A stretch of DNA of 18,221 nt from JAZDLC01 sp043802345 (GCA_043802345.1 JAZDLC010000101.1:1-18221), one strand, 5' to 3'; positions 8,190 to 15,336 are shown, counted from the stretch's first letter. Translations and numbers: made by a program. Notes: generated by a model from the sequence alone, not told the origin.

Positions 8190-8252
8190 CCTGACGCGGC
8201 CCCGTTTTCCTGCCCGTCTGGGCCCGCGCTGAACGTATGGAACGGACCCGAA

Positions 8253-8261
8253 TGGTAAACT
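8253..8261 (+). promoter_or_regulatory. Candidate extended -10 promoter
   Basis: TGGTAAACT fits an extended -10 (TGn plus TAAACT, four of six bases) with no recognisable -35. It would give a start about 23 nt before the ATG at 8291. This supports that start over the in-frame ATG at 8237. The evidence is weak. Confidence 0.25.
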
Positions 8262-8290
8262 CACATTCAGGTGTCGTCGAAAGGTCTGCC

Positions 8291-9514
8291 ATGCTGTCAA
8301 ACTCAATGCTCGGGTCACTCGTTCTCTCGCTGGCCGTTCTTCCCGCGCCCCTCCCGGCCAAGGACGAGATTGCCTGGATCGGCGGCACATACAACTCCGC
8401 GCTGATCGCGTCGGAGGCTTCGGGCAAGAAAGTGCTCGCCTACTGTTGGAAGGAGAACGACCCGGACTGCGTGTCGATGTACGACTACACCTTCCAGGTG
8501 GAAGAGGTCGTCACCGCCATGAAGAAGTGGATCTGCTTCAGCGTGAAGGAGGGGACGCCCGAGGGAGACAGCTTCATCAAGGAGCAGAAGGTCCGGAAGC
8601 TGCCTACGGTCCTGTTCCTGACCAGCAAGGGCGAGTTGATCGACGTGGTGGGCGGCGTGGTGCCGCCGAAGCAGCTCGTCATTGAGCTGGAGCGGATTCT
8701 CCGGGGCGAGAACACCCTCCAGGAACTGCTGGTGAAGGCTGACAACCCGAAGGCCCCAGACTACCTGGAAGTGAATTTCCTGTTGTCCTTTCGCTTCCGC
8801 GGGCTGGGAGACAAGGAGTCAGCGGAGGCGCGCCTGGCGGCCTTGCGCGTGGCCGATCCCAAGGCGCAATCCCTGGCGGGATCTCGGGCCCACCTGATCC
8901 AGGTCCTGCGGGAAGGCGCCGAGTCGGTGAACGATCCCTCGTTCTGGATGAACTGGGACGGCGAGGCCCTCTCGTTCCGGGGCGACGTCGAGAGCTGGCC
9001 GCTGCAGCGGTTGATGGACTGGGCGCGGAAGGTGCAGAACCCGGAAGGGAAGTTCGAGGCGTGGGACCTGCTGGCCGGATTCCAGATGAAGATGGACGGC
9101 CGCTCGGCGGCCATGTCCTCATGGCAACAGGCGCAGAAGACCGTGCCGGACCACCGGGCGATCCAGTGGGGCGCCGACCTGGCGCTCCAGATCATGGGTT
9201 TTGACGGGAAGCGAACGGCCCAGGACAAGAAGTTCGCCCTGCGGCTGGCGACGCAGAGCGCGAAGCTGGCCGAAGATCTGAAGGAAGACAGCAAGCTGTT
9301 CCAGACCCGGTTCAAGGACAAGTCCCACAACGCCGTGATCGCGCAGTATCTCGAGACTCTGGGGTTCGCCCAGAAGTACAACGGCCAGCACGGACAGTCG
9401 CTCGCGACGCTTCAGCGGTGCATCGACCTCGACCCGGGGAACGAGAAGTACACCGGCAGCTTCGAGCTCATCAAGAGCGGGGTCTGGCCGCCTCCTCCCC
9501 GGGAGAAGCCGTAG
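8291..9514 (+). CDS. Exported thioredoxin-fold protein with helical-repeat C-terminus
   Basis: A 407-residue protein with a hydrophobic N-terminal signal (residues 7-23, possible cleavage after LPA). A thioredoxin-like domain spans about residues 28-137. GKKVLAYCW is the beta strand leading to the active site, and KLPTVLFL supplies the conserved cis-proline (P105). The usual CxxC is replaced by C52-x7-C60, with D, P and acidic residues between, so normal disulfide exchange is doubtful. The rest is helical. Its last part (AQYLETLGFAQKYNGQ to CIDLDPGN) looks like tetratricopeptide repeats. AAAGG sits six bases before the ATG at 8291; an in-frame ATG at 8237 lacks such a site. It lies between two sulfatase-fold genes and 9 bp before a methyltransferase gene, so a role in envelope protein assembly is plausible. 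No specific function is known. Confidence 0.75.
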   Translation: MLSNSMLGSLVLSLAVLPAPLPAKDEIAWIGGTYNSALIASEASGKKVLAYCWKENDPDCVSMYDYTFQVEEVVTAMKKWICFSVKEGTPEGDSFIKEQKVRKLPTVLFLTSKGELIDVVGGVVPPKQLVIELERILRGENTLQELLVKADNPKAPDYLEVNFLLSFRFRGLGDKESAEARLAALRVADPKAQSLAGSRAHLIQVLREGAESVNDPSFWMNWDGEALSFRGDVESWPLQRLMDWARKVQNPEGKFEAWDLLAGFQMKMDGRSAAMSSWQQAQKTVPDHRAIQWGADLALQIMGFDGKRTAQDKKFALRLATQSAKLAEDLKEDSKLFQTRFKDKSHNAVIAQYLETLGFAQKYNGQHGQSLATLQRCIDLDPGNEKYTGSFELIKSGVWPPPPREKP

Positions 9515-9523
9515 AGCGGGAAG

Positions 9524-10195
9524 GTGAGCGCCTACTACGCCGAGAAGCTGGCCGGCGAGCGGCTCAGGCGCTGCTACGAGCTCGCCCCACCGCGGGTGCG
9601 CCAGTATCTCGAAGCGGAGATCCGCCACGTGGCGCGCCGGCTCGGCGGCCGGAAGAGCGTGCTCGAACTTGGTTGCGGCTACGGCCGCGTGGCCCTCGCG
9701 CTGGCGCGAGCCGGCTTCCACGTCACCGGAGTCGACACGGCAGAGGAGAGCCTCGAACTGGCGCAACGCCTGAACGACACGCAGCCTCCCTGTGAGTTCC
9801 TCCTGCGGGATGCGCGCGATCTCGGCTTTCCCGGAGGGAGCTTCGACGCGGTCGTCTGCGTGCAGAACGGGATCGCGGCCTTCGGTGTCGACCCCTTGGC
9901 CCTGCTGAGGGAAGCTCTGCGCGTGACGCGAACGGGCGGGCTGCTGCTGTTCTCCTCCTACTCGGATCGCTTCTGGCCGGAGCGTCTGGCCTGGTTCGAG
10001 GCCCAATCCGAGGCCGGGCTGCTGGGGCCGCTGGACCGGGCCGCGACCGGCGAGGGGTGGATCGTCTGCCAGGACGGCTTCCGGTCCGGGCGCGTGACTC
10101 CCGGCGAGTTTCGCGCGCTCGCCGACACCCTCGGCCTCGAGATCAGGGTCTCCGAAGTGGACGAATCGAGCGTTTTCTGCGAGACTGTGCGGTGA
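9524..10195 (+). CDS. Class I SAM-dependent methyltransferase
   Basis: A 223-residue soluble methyltransferase. The SAM-binding motif I, VLELGCGYGR, is at residues 46-55. The acidic residue at the end of strand 2 is D71 in VTGVD. The post-motif DARDLGFPGGSFDAVVC and the LREALRVTRTGGLLLF strand follow in order, as in Methyltransf_11/25-type enzymes. No substrate-defining domain is visible, so the acceptor (small molecule, lipid or protein) is unknown. The start is GTG, 9 bp after the preceding stop, with GGGAAGG just upstream. It is flanked by exported proteins although it has no signal itself, so it would act in the cytoplasm. The next gene begins 35 bp downstream, suggesting cotranscription. 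Confidence 0.85.
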   Translation: MSAYYAEKLAGERLRRCYELAPPRVRQYLEAEIRHVARRLGGRKSVLELGCGYGRVALALARAGFHVTGVDTAEESLELAQRLNDTQPPCEFLLRDARDLGFPGGSFDAVVCVQNGIAAFGVDPLALLREALRVTRTGGLLLFSSYSDRFWPERLAWFEAQSEAGLLGPLDRAATGEGWIVCQDGFRSGRVTPGEFRALADTLGLEIRVSEVDESSVFCETVR

Positions 10196-10218
10196 CGTCG
10201 GTGAGGTCGAACTTTTTC

Positions 10219-10224
10219 TATACT
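10219..10224 (+). promoter_or_regulatory. -10-like TATACT just before the lipoprotein gene
   Basis: TATACT matches five of six sigma-70 -10 bases and ends 6 bp before the ATG at 10231. A transcript from it would be leaderless. No -35 with usual spacing is seen; TGACG at 10193-10197 is too far away. It may be chance. Confidence 0.2.
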
Positions 10225-10230
10225 CGAGGC

Positions 10231-12672
10231 ATGAAGCTCGCCTTCCCGGTTCCAGGCCCCGTTGGTTTCACCTTGCTGCTCCTGCTGGCCGCGCAAGGAT
10301 GTTCGAAGGACGGTGCGCCTCCAGAGGAAGCGCTCTTCCCGGTGCGCCTGCTGCCGCAGTCCCAGGAGGAGATCTACCGGCCGTTGCTGCAGGAGGCGAA
10401 GTTCGAGCAACGGCATCTGGAGGACTGGAGCATTCTGTCCAGCCGCGAAGGCCAGGTCTGGCTCGACCCGGCCGGCGGTGATCCACGTGTCAGCGTGGAG
10501 GGCGGGATTCTCCGGCTGGAGGATCCTCGAGGATCCCTCGTGCGGCTCCTGGAACTGCCTCCACAGCGCTTCCTGCAGGTGAATATCGACCTCGCGCCGG
10601 CCGGTCCGATCGATCTCCATGCCGGGTGCGACCGGTTCTTCATGTTGGGGGCCGGTCCGCTCGCCAAGGACGAGTCGATCGAGGATCTGGTCGCGCGCGG
10701 TCTGAAGCCTCCTTCCAGGGAGGACCCGATCACGCTGGAGCAGTTCCTGGACTACGAGACCAGGTTTCAGCAGAAGCGACCAAGACAGAGCTGGGTCCGC
10801 CCGGTGGATCGGGCCGGATTCGCCGGAGCCAGCTTCCAGTTGATGACCGGTGAAGAGCGGGAGGCCTATGCGCTGGTGGTGCCGGCCGGAGAGGTGGCGG
10901 CGAGAATCCGATCCTTCGAAATCCTGGAGCGGCCGGACCGGCGCAAGCAACTCCTGCAGATCGACGGCGGGCTTTCCGGGGCCACTCCGGTCAAGCTGTT
11001 TGGTGTGCACTATCTCTCCGCCCTCGTGCCGCCAGGCGAGTCGCTGGTCCTGAAGGAGGAGATTCCAGAGGGCGCGGAGACGCTCTCCTTCCACGTGGGG
11101 CTCGATCCGAGGGCCCCGCCCGGCGCCACTGCCCGCTGGACCGTCGAGGTGGAGACCGGCGCGGGGCAGTTCCAGGAACTCGGGAGGGGAGCGCTGACCA
11201 TGCGGAAGAAGGCTCCGGCGCGGTTCGAGGAGCAGACCTTCCAGTGGCCGGAGGAGGTGGCACTGGCCGCTCCGCAAGTGCGGTTTCTGGTCGAGGGGCA
11301 GGCGGGGCTGTTCGTCGGCCAGCCGATGGTCCGGGGTCCAGCCGCCAGCGAACGGCCGAACCTGCTCTTCGTCTCCATCGACACGCTGCGGGCCGGTCAC
11401 CTCGGCTGCTACGGCTACGAGCGGCCCACGAGTCCGTTTCTGGACAGCCTCGCGAAGAGATCCGCGCTCTTCCTGAACTTCCGGAGCGTGGCTCCGTACA
11501 CCCTGCCGACCCACGCCACGCTCCTCACCGGCCTCATGCCCGTGCGGCATGGCGCTGTCAGGAACAGCGACCGGTTGGACGCGAGCCGGGTGGCGTACCT
11601 GCCGCAGGTCCTTGCTGATTCCGGCTACGTGACTGCCGCATTCACCTCCGGCGGCTTCCTCTCCCTGGAGTTCGGTTTCCAGGGAGGCTTTGACCGGTTC
11701 GGCAGCGTCGATCCGATTCTGCCGGATGACGCCGATCCTTCAGGTTCCTCGGCCTGGTTCCGCCAGCTTCGGGCGGAGCATGACCTCGGAGCCGTCTCGC
11801 GCTGGATCGAGTCGCACCGGAGGGAGAGCTGGTTCCTGTTCCTGCACACCTTCCTCGTCCACGAGTACGAGGCGCCGGAGGCAGATCTGGCCAGGTTCCG
11901 CACCGTTCCCGACGGCGTGCTGGATGAGCCGCCCGCCAAGTACCTGCAGGGGGACGAGTGGGTCGACAACATGCCGCCGGGCGAGACGGTCGAGTACCTC
12001 AGGAACCTCTATGACGGCACGATTCACTTCGCGGACCGGTCGCTGGCGGAGCTGTTCCAGAGGCTCGAGGGCCAGGGCCTGCTGGAGAACACGATCGTGG
12101 TGGTCGTCGGCGATCATGGGGAGGAGTTCGGCGACCATGGCGGGCTGGTCCACTCAGCCACCTTGTACGAGGAGATGCTGCGCGTGCCGCTGCTCGTGCA
12201 CCTGCCGGGCGGCGATTCGAGGCGGGTGATTCGGGAACCGGTCTCGCAGGCGGACCTGGCGCCCACCTTGCTCGACCTGCTGGGCCTGCCGGCGCTGGAT
12301 CAGTTGGACGGACATTCCCGGGCGAGTCTGGTGCGGGACGGCACGCCCTCCTCCGGCACGACCCCCGTCTACGCCCAGGTCGATTCGGTGACCTCCTGCC
12401 GCTCCAGCCTGCAGGTCGGCTCCCTGAAGATCATTCGCGGCGACCAGTCGCTCGCCCTCGAGCGGCCAGCTCCGGCCGCCTGGCAGCTCTTCGACCTGGA
12501 AAGCGATCCTCTGGAGCAGGAGGATCTCGCGGAGAAGCAGCCGGGGCGCCTGGAGGAGATGAAGGAACATCTCCGCAAATACGAAGCGTACCTCCAGGAG
12601 CGGGCCATCCTCGGCAGCCGCGCCGACATCGGCCCGGAACTCCAGCGGCGGCTCGAGGAGCTGGGGTATTGA
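10231..12672 (+). CDS. Predicted lipoprotein with C-terminal Thr-type sulfatase-fold domain
   Basis: An 813-residue protein. The N-terminus has a hydrophobic stretch ending in LAAQGC, a plausible lipobox, so it is probably a membrane-anchored lipoprotein. Residues about 25-370 are beta-rich and unrecognised, with two regions resembling jelly-roll or carbohydrate-binding modules (near 80-140 and 260-370). The hydrolase domain follows from about residue 375. VSIDTLRAGHL (D384) and VGDHGEEFGDHGG (D628, H629) are metal sites. The nucleophile box is T424-L-P-T-H428 in place of C/S-x-P-S/A-R, so no formylglycine. It is clearly a paralogue of the 6630-8189 product (shared APYTLP and H..LLTGL). It ends in EERAILG...LEELGY. 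The in-frame start at 10057 lies inside the methyltransferase gene and is rejected. Natural substrate unknown; a phosphoester or sulfated glycan is possible. Confidence 0.83.
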   Translation: MKLAFPVPGPVGFTLLLLLAAQGCSKDGAPPEEALFPVRLLPQSQEEIYRPLLQEAKFEQRHLEDWSILSSREGQVWLDPAGGDPRVSVEGGILRLEDPRGSLVRLLELPPQRFLQVNIDLAPAGPIDLHAGCDRFFMLGAGPLAKDESIEDLVARGLKPPSREDPITLEQFLDYETRFQQKRPRQSWVRPVDRAGFAGASFQLMTGEEREAYALVVPAGEVAARIRSFEILERPDRRKQLLQIDGGLSGATPVKLFGVHYLSALVPPGESLVLKEEIPEGAETLSFHVGLDPRAPPGATARWTVEVETGAGQFQELGRGALTMRKKAPARFEEQTFQWPEEVALAAPQVRFLVEGQAGLFVGQPMVRGPAASERPNLLFVSIDTLRAGHLGCYGYERPTSPFLDSLAKRSALFLNFRSVAPYTLPTHATLLTGLMPVRHGAVRNSDRLDASRVAYLPQVLADSGYVTAAFTSGGFLSLEFGFQGGFDRFGSVDPILPDDADPSGSSAWFRQLRAEHDLGAVSRWIESHRRESWFLFLHTFLVHEYEAPEADLARFRTVPDGVLDEPPAKYLQGDEWVDNMPPGETVEYLRNLYDGTIHFADRSLAELFQRLEGQGLLENTIVVVVGDHGEEFGDHGGLVHSATLYEEMLRVPLLVHLPGGDSRRVIREPVSQADLAPTLLDLLGLPALDQLDGHSRASLVRDGTPSSGTTPVYAQVDSVTSCRSSLQVGSLKIIRGDQSLALERPAPAAWQLFDLESDPLEQEDLAEKQPGRLEEMKEHLRKYEAYLQERAILGSRADIGPELQRRLEELGY

Positions 12673-12711
12673 TGGCTCGCACGCCCGAATCGGACATGTT
12701 GTGAGGCAGAT

Positions 12712-13026
12712 GTGAATCGATACAGAATCGACTTCGCCGACATGGAATGGGAGTTGCCCATCCCCGGCGTACGTCACAAGGTGGTCGTGAAGGACGGCGT
12801 CAAGTTGCGGCTGGTCGAGTTCTCGCAGGAGATGGCGCCGCACTGGTGCTCGGCCGGACACACCGGCCAGATCCTGAGCGGGACGTTCGAGATCGAGTTC
12901 GACGATGGGATTCGCCTGTTCGAGGCGGGGGACGGAGTCATCATTCCGTCGGGTGACGAGCACCGCCACCGGGCAAGGTCCGTCTCGGAGGTCGTCCAGG
13001 CGATCTTTGTGGAGGAGGCGTCCTGA
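12712..13026 (+). CDS. Small single-domain cupin protein
   Basis: A 104-residue cupin. Motif 2, G73-x5-P79-x-G81-x2-H84 (AGDGVIIPSGDEH), fits the family signature exactly. Motif 1 is relaxed (PHWCSAGHTGQILSGTF): H44 and H50 are candidate metal ligands and the usual Glu is Q53. Small cupins of this type bind a divalent metal and act as isomerases, dioxygenases or ligand sensors; the role here is unknown. The start is GTG with GAGG five bases upstream. The gene sits 39 bp after the lipoprotein gene and 13 bp before the enolase-superfamily gene. It is probably cotranscribed with the latter, which suggests a shared sugar-acid or acyl substrate. No signal peptide is visible. Confidence 0.8.
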   Translation: MNRYRIDFADMEWELPIPGVRHKVVVKDGVKLRLVEFSQEMAPHWCSAGHTGQILSGTFEIEFDDGIRLFEAGDGVIIPSGDEHRHRARSVSEVVQAIFVEEAS

Positions 13027-13039
13027 AAGAGGAGGGACC

Positions 13040-14269
13040 ATGTCGACTGAACTGAGCCGCCGGGAGTTCCTCGGGGCGGCCGCGGCCGCGCTTTCGGCCG
13101 GAGTTGTCTCTTCCTCCTGCGGGAGCATGAGGTCGTCCCCTTCTCTTGCTCGCTCCCGCATCGCCCGGGTCGAGGTCCATCCTCTGCGCTATCCGATGAC
13201 GGGGTACTTCAAGTTCTTCACCGGGCCGCATGGAGGGGAGGGGCGCGCCGCCGTCATCATCAAGCTCACGACCGATGACGGACAGGTGGGCTTCGGGCAG
13301 AGCGTTCCGATCGCGAAATGGAGCTACGAGACGCTCGAGACGGCGACGGTGGCGCTGCGGGAGTATTACGCGCCGGCCCTGATCGGGCATGACGCCAGGG
13401 ACATCGAAGGGGCGCTTGCGAAACTGGATCAGGCGATCGCCCCCGGTTTCTCGACCGGCATGCCGATCACGCGAGCCGGAATCGACATCGCCCTGCATGA
13501 TCTCCTCGGGAAGCTCGAGGGGAAGCCGCTCTGCGCGCTGTGGGGGAAGCAGAGGGGCGGGCCGCTGACGCTGAGCTGGACGGTCAACGCGCGCACGCTC
13601 GAGGAAGTCGCGGCGGTGATCGCGGAGGGGAAGCGGCGCGGCTACGAGCATTTCAACATCAAGGTCGCGCCCGACCCCGACTTCGATGTCGAGCTGGCCC
13701 GGGCCGTGCGCGCCGCCGCGCCCCGCGGGTTTCTCTGGGCCGACGCGAACGGGGGGTACACGCCCGAGCAGGCATTGCTGGCGGCAAGAAGGCTCGCCGA
13801 CGCCGGCGTCGACGTCTTGGAGTCGCCGCTGCGCCCGAACCGCATCCGCGGCTACCAGGCGCTGAAGAAGCTCGGAGCCCTGCCGATCTACATGGACGAA
13901 GGCGTTGTCTCCGAGGTCGAACTGCTCGAGTTCATCGAGCTCGGCATGATCGATGGCGTGGCGATGAAACCGTCCCGCTGCGGCGGCCTGCTCTCGGCGC
14001 GGCGGCAGATCGAGTTGCTCGAGGCCCGCGGACTCTCCTGGCTCGGCAGCGGCCTGACCGATCCCGACATCTCGCTCGCCGCGACGCTCTGCCTCTTTGG
14101 AGCGTACGGCCTCGAGCGGCCGGCCGCGCTGAACGGCCCGCAGTTCCTCACCATGGATCTCCTGAAGCAGCCGTTCGAGGTGAGGGCTGGCACGCTGGCG
14201 GTTCCCGAGGGACCGGGGCTCGGCATCGAAGTCGACGAGGCGCGCCTTGCGTCCTTCCCGTCTTCCTGA
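13040..14269 (+). CDS. Tat-exported enolase-superfamily enzyme (mandelate racemase/muconate lactonizing group)
   Basis: A 409-residue protein. The Tat signal SRREFLGAAAAALSAG (residues 6-21) is followed by SSSCG, so it may also be lipidated. An enolase-type N-terminal domain and TIM barrel follow. Metal ligands are D235 (WADANGG), E261 (VLESPL) and D286 (YMDEGV). K310 in AMKPSRCGG is the barrel Lys of the muconate lactonizing/dipeptide-epimerase subgroup. The paired KxK motif reads N206-I-K208, so its first Lys is replaced by Asn. Family members abstract an alpha-proton from a carboxylate for racemisation, cycloisomerisation or dehydration. Export through Tat is unusual for this superfamily. 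The start has a strong GAGGAGGGA site four bases upstream; an in-frame start at 12905 overlaps the cupin and is rejected. The substrate is unknown. Confidence 0.86.
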   Translation: MSTELSRREFLGAAAAALSAGVVSSSCGSMRSSPSLARSRIARVEVHPLRYPMTGYFKFFTGPHGGEGRAAVIIKLTTDDGQVGFGQSVPIAKWSYETLETATVALREYYAPALIGHDARDIEGALAKLDQAIAPGFSTGMPITRAGIDIALHDLLGKLEGKPLCALWGKQRGGPLTLSWTVNARTLEEVAAVIAEGKRRGYEHFNIKVAPDPDFDVELARAVRAAAPRGFLWADANGGYTPEQALLAARRLADAGVDVLESPLRPNRIRGYQALKKLGALPIYMDEGVVSEVELLEFIELGMIDGVAMKPSRCGGLLSARRQIELLEARGLSWLGSGLTDPDISLAATLCLFGAYGLERPAALNGPQFLTMDLLKQPFEVRAGTLAVPEGPGLGIEVDEARLASFPSS

Positions 14270-14362
14270 GAAAAATCGACCGACGCGACCCTCGCGAAGT
14301 GACCCCACCACGATTCCTCATCCACGGTTTTCTTCAGCCAGACCGATCTCCCGCACGGTTGG
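14270..14362. other. Intergenic segment after the enolase-superfamily gene
   Basis: This opens the 394-bp gap between the enolase-superfamily gene and the sigma-like gene. I see no terminator or convincing promoter in these 93 bp. The remainder of the gap is covered by the hairpin, small ORF and downstream stem listed separately. Confidence 0.4.
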
Positions 14363-14407
14363 ACCTCCTGACAGCGGCGCGATGGGGCGCCGGAGCGACA
14401 AGGAGGT
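14363..14407 (+). promoter_or_regulatory. Predicted Shine-Dalgarno-masking hairpin
   Basis: ACCTCCT (14363-14369) is exactly complementary to AGGAGGT (14401-14407), which is the core of a near-perfect ribosome-binding site (AAGGAGGTG, then TTTTTC and ATG). Between them CGGCGC (14375-14380) pairs with GCGCCG (14387-14392) around a 6-nt loop, so the outer and inner stems can stack across an internal loop. This is the geometry of a translational off-switch in an mRNA leader. The outer stem is only 7 bp, so chance cannot be excluded. It would control the small ORF at 14415 and, by coupling, the sigma-like gene. Confidence 0.45.
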
Positions 14408-14414
14408 GTTTTTC

Positions 14415-14498
14415 ATGAAGGACCGCGGACGGAGGACCGGCTGGAGAACGGTGGGTGACGGGCGGGGCCGCGGTCCGCCTTCTCCGCGCCGGATGTGA
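14415..14498 (+). CDS. 27-residue Arg-rich ORF, possible leader peptide
   Basis: A short ORF starting MKDRGRRTGWRT and ending PRRM, with eight Arg and two Pro pairs or near-pairs in 27 residues. It is preceded by AAGGAGGTG, which fits the 16S 3' end over nine bases, with a 6-nt U-rich spacer. That is the strongest ribosome-binding site in the window. The peptide itself has no recognisable domain. It ends 165 bp before the sigma-like gene, consistent with an upstream regulatory ORF. The strong site could instead be a remnant of a lost gene. Translation is supported only by the site. Confidence 0.4.
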   Translation: MKDRGRRTGWRTVGDGRGRGPPSPRRM

Positions 14499-14530
14499 GC
14501 GGCGGCGTGCCAGTCTGTCATGGCCGCCGC
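14499..14530 (+). promoter_or_regulatory. GC-rich stem-loop directly after the small ORF
   Basis: GCGGCGGC (14499-14506) is exactly complementary to GCCGCCGC (14523-14530) with a 16-nt loop, beginning one base after the small ORF's stop codon (14496-14498 is TGA). A ribosome finishing the ORF would cover its 5' arm. No U-tract follows. It may be an attenuator-like or pausing structure between the small ORF and the sigma-like gene, or simply GC-rich sequence. Confidence 0.35.
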
Positions 14531-14663
14531 CCGTCCGCTTTCAAGGAGCGGGTGAGCCCGCAGGTGCTTCTTTCCCAAGAGGTTCGGGCGGCCTGCCGGG
14601 CCCGGCCCCCGCGGAATCTGGACCTTGGCCGCTGATTTGCTAAATCAAGAGAGGAACCCCGAC

Positions 14664-15305
14664 ATGCGAAAGGCCGACATGCGAAGAACCCTGAAGAACC
14701 TCGCCCTCACCGTGGCCGGGTGCGGCAGCCTGGCCGCCCCGGCGTTCACTCATGAGGTGTGTGCACCCGTCGCGGAGGTTGTCGGGGAGGCTGCGCCGTC
14801 CGCGGATTCCGTGCGCGCGGCCCTGTGCGAGGATGCCGGCTTCGACCGGCTCTTCGAGAGGATCCGCCGCGAGGCGCTGCCGTCTTCAAATCTCGCCCGG
14901 CATGGCGAGGACTCGCTGCAGGAGGCGCTGCTGAAGATCTGGCAGGGCCGGCCGGAACTGTTTCTGATGGGGCCGGACGAACTGGTCCGCTACCTGCGCA
15001 CGGCGACGCGCAGGAATGCGATCACGCTCGCCGCGAAGGACCGGACCGAGGCGCTCGAGCCGTCGGAGGTCGCCGCGACACGGAGCGGTGGGCCCGCCAG
15101 GGAGGCGGAGGCGCTCGATCTCCTGGAGGAACTCTCGGCCCGCCTCGAACCGCCCGAGCAGGAGACGCTCCAGTGTCTCTTGCGGGGCATCCACACGCCG
15201 CGCGACCTCGCGAAGGAGCTGGGAAGAACGCGCTACGCCACTGCCCAATCTCTGGACCAGATCGAGAGAGAACTCGACCGGCTCATGCGCCCCGCCGGCG
15301 CGTGA
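14664..15305 (+). CDS. Sigma-70-like protein with N-terminal secretion signal
   Basis: A 213-residue protein. Residues 1-28 look like a signal: basic MRKADMRRTLKN, then hydrophobic LALTVAGCGSLAAPAF. VAGC (C20) fits a lipobox, although the hydrophobic core before it is short; cleavage after APA is an alternative. Residues about 50-115 resemble sigma region 2 (FDRLFERIRREA, then DSLQEALLKIWQ and LVRYLRTATRRNAIT). Residues about 145-208 resemble region 4, with a helix-turn-helix (PRDLAKELGRTRYATAQSL). AGAGAGGA lies eight bases before the ATG; the codon at 14811 (GTG) would remove the signal but has no close site. Codon bias is uniform across the join. The gene lies 31 bp before the CDF transporter gene. 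A degenerate ECF sigma that is membrane-tethered is one reading; a non-transcriptional exported protein is another. Confidence 0.65.
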   Translation: MRKADMRRTLKNLALTVAGCGSLAAPAFTHEVCAPVAEVVGEAAPSADSVRAALCEDAGFDRLFERIRREALPSSNLARHGEDSLQEALLKIWQGRPELFLMGPDELVRYLRTATRRNAITLAAKDRTEALEPSEVAATRSGGPAREAEALDLLEELSARLEPPEQETLQCLLRGIHTPRDLAKELGRTRYATAQSLDQIERELDRLMRPAGA

Positions 15306-15336
15306 CCCCTTGTTTTGACGTCCGATCGCGCTTTGC

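Noticed and set aside
9958..11550. 530-codon open frame on the minus strand
   Set aside because: Antisense to the lipoprotein and methyltransferase genes, with low-complexity translation. In GC-rich DNA the opposite frame lacks stop codons by chance.
12941..14311. 456-codon open frame on the minus strand
   Set aside because: Lies over the Tat-exported enolase-superfamily gene, whose motifs are unambiguous; the antisense product has no domain.
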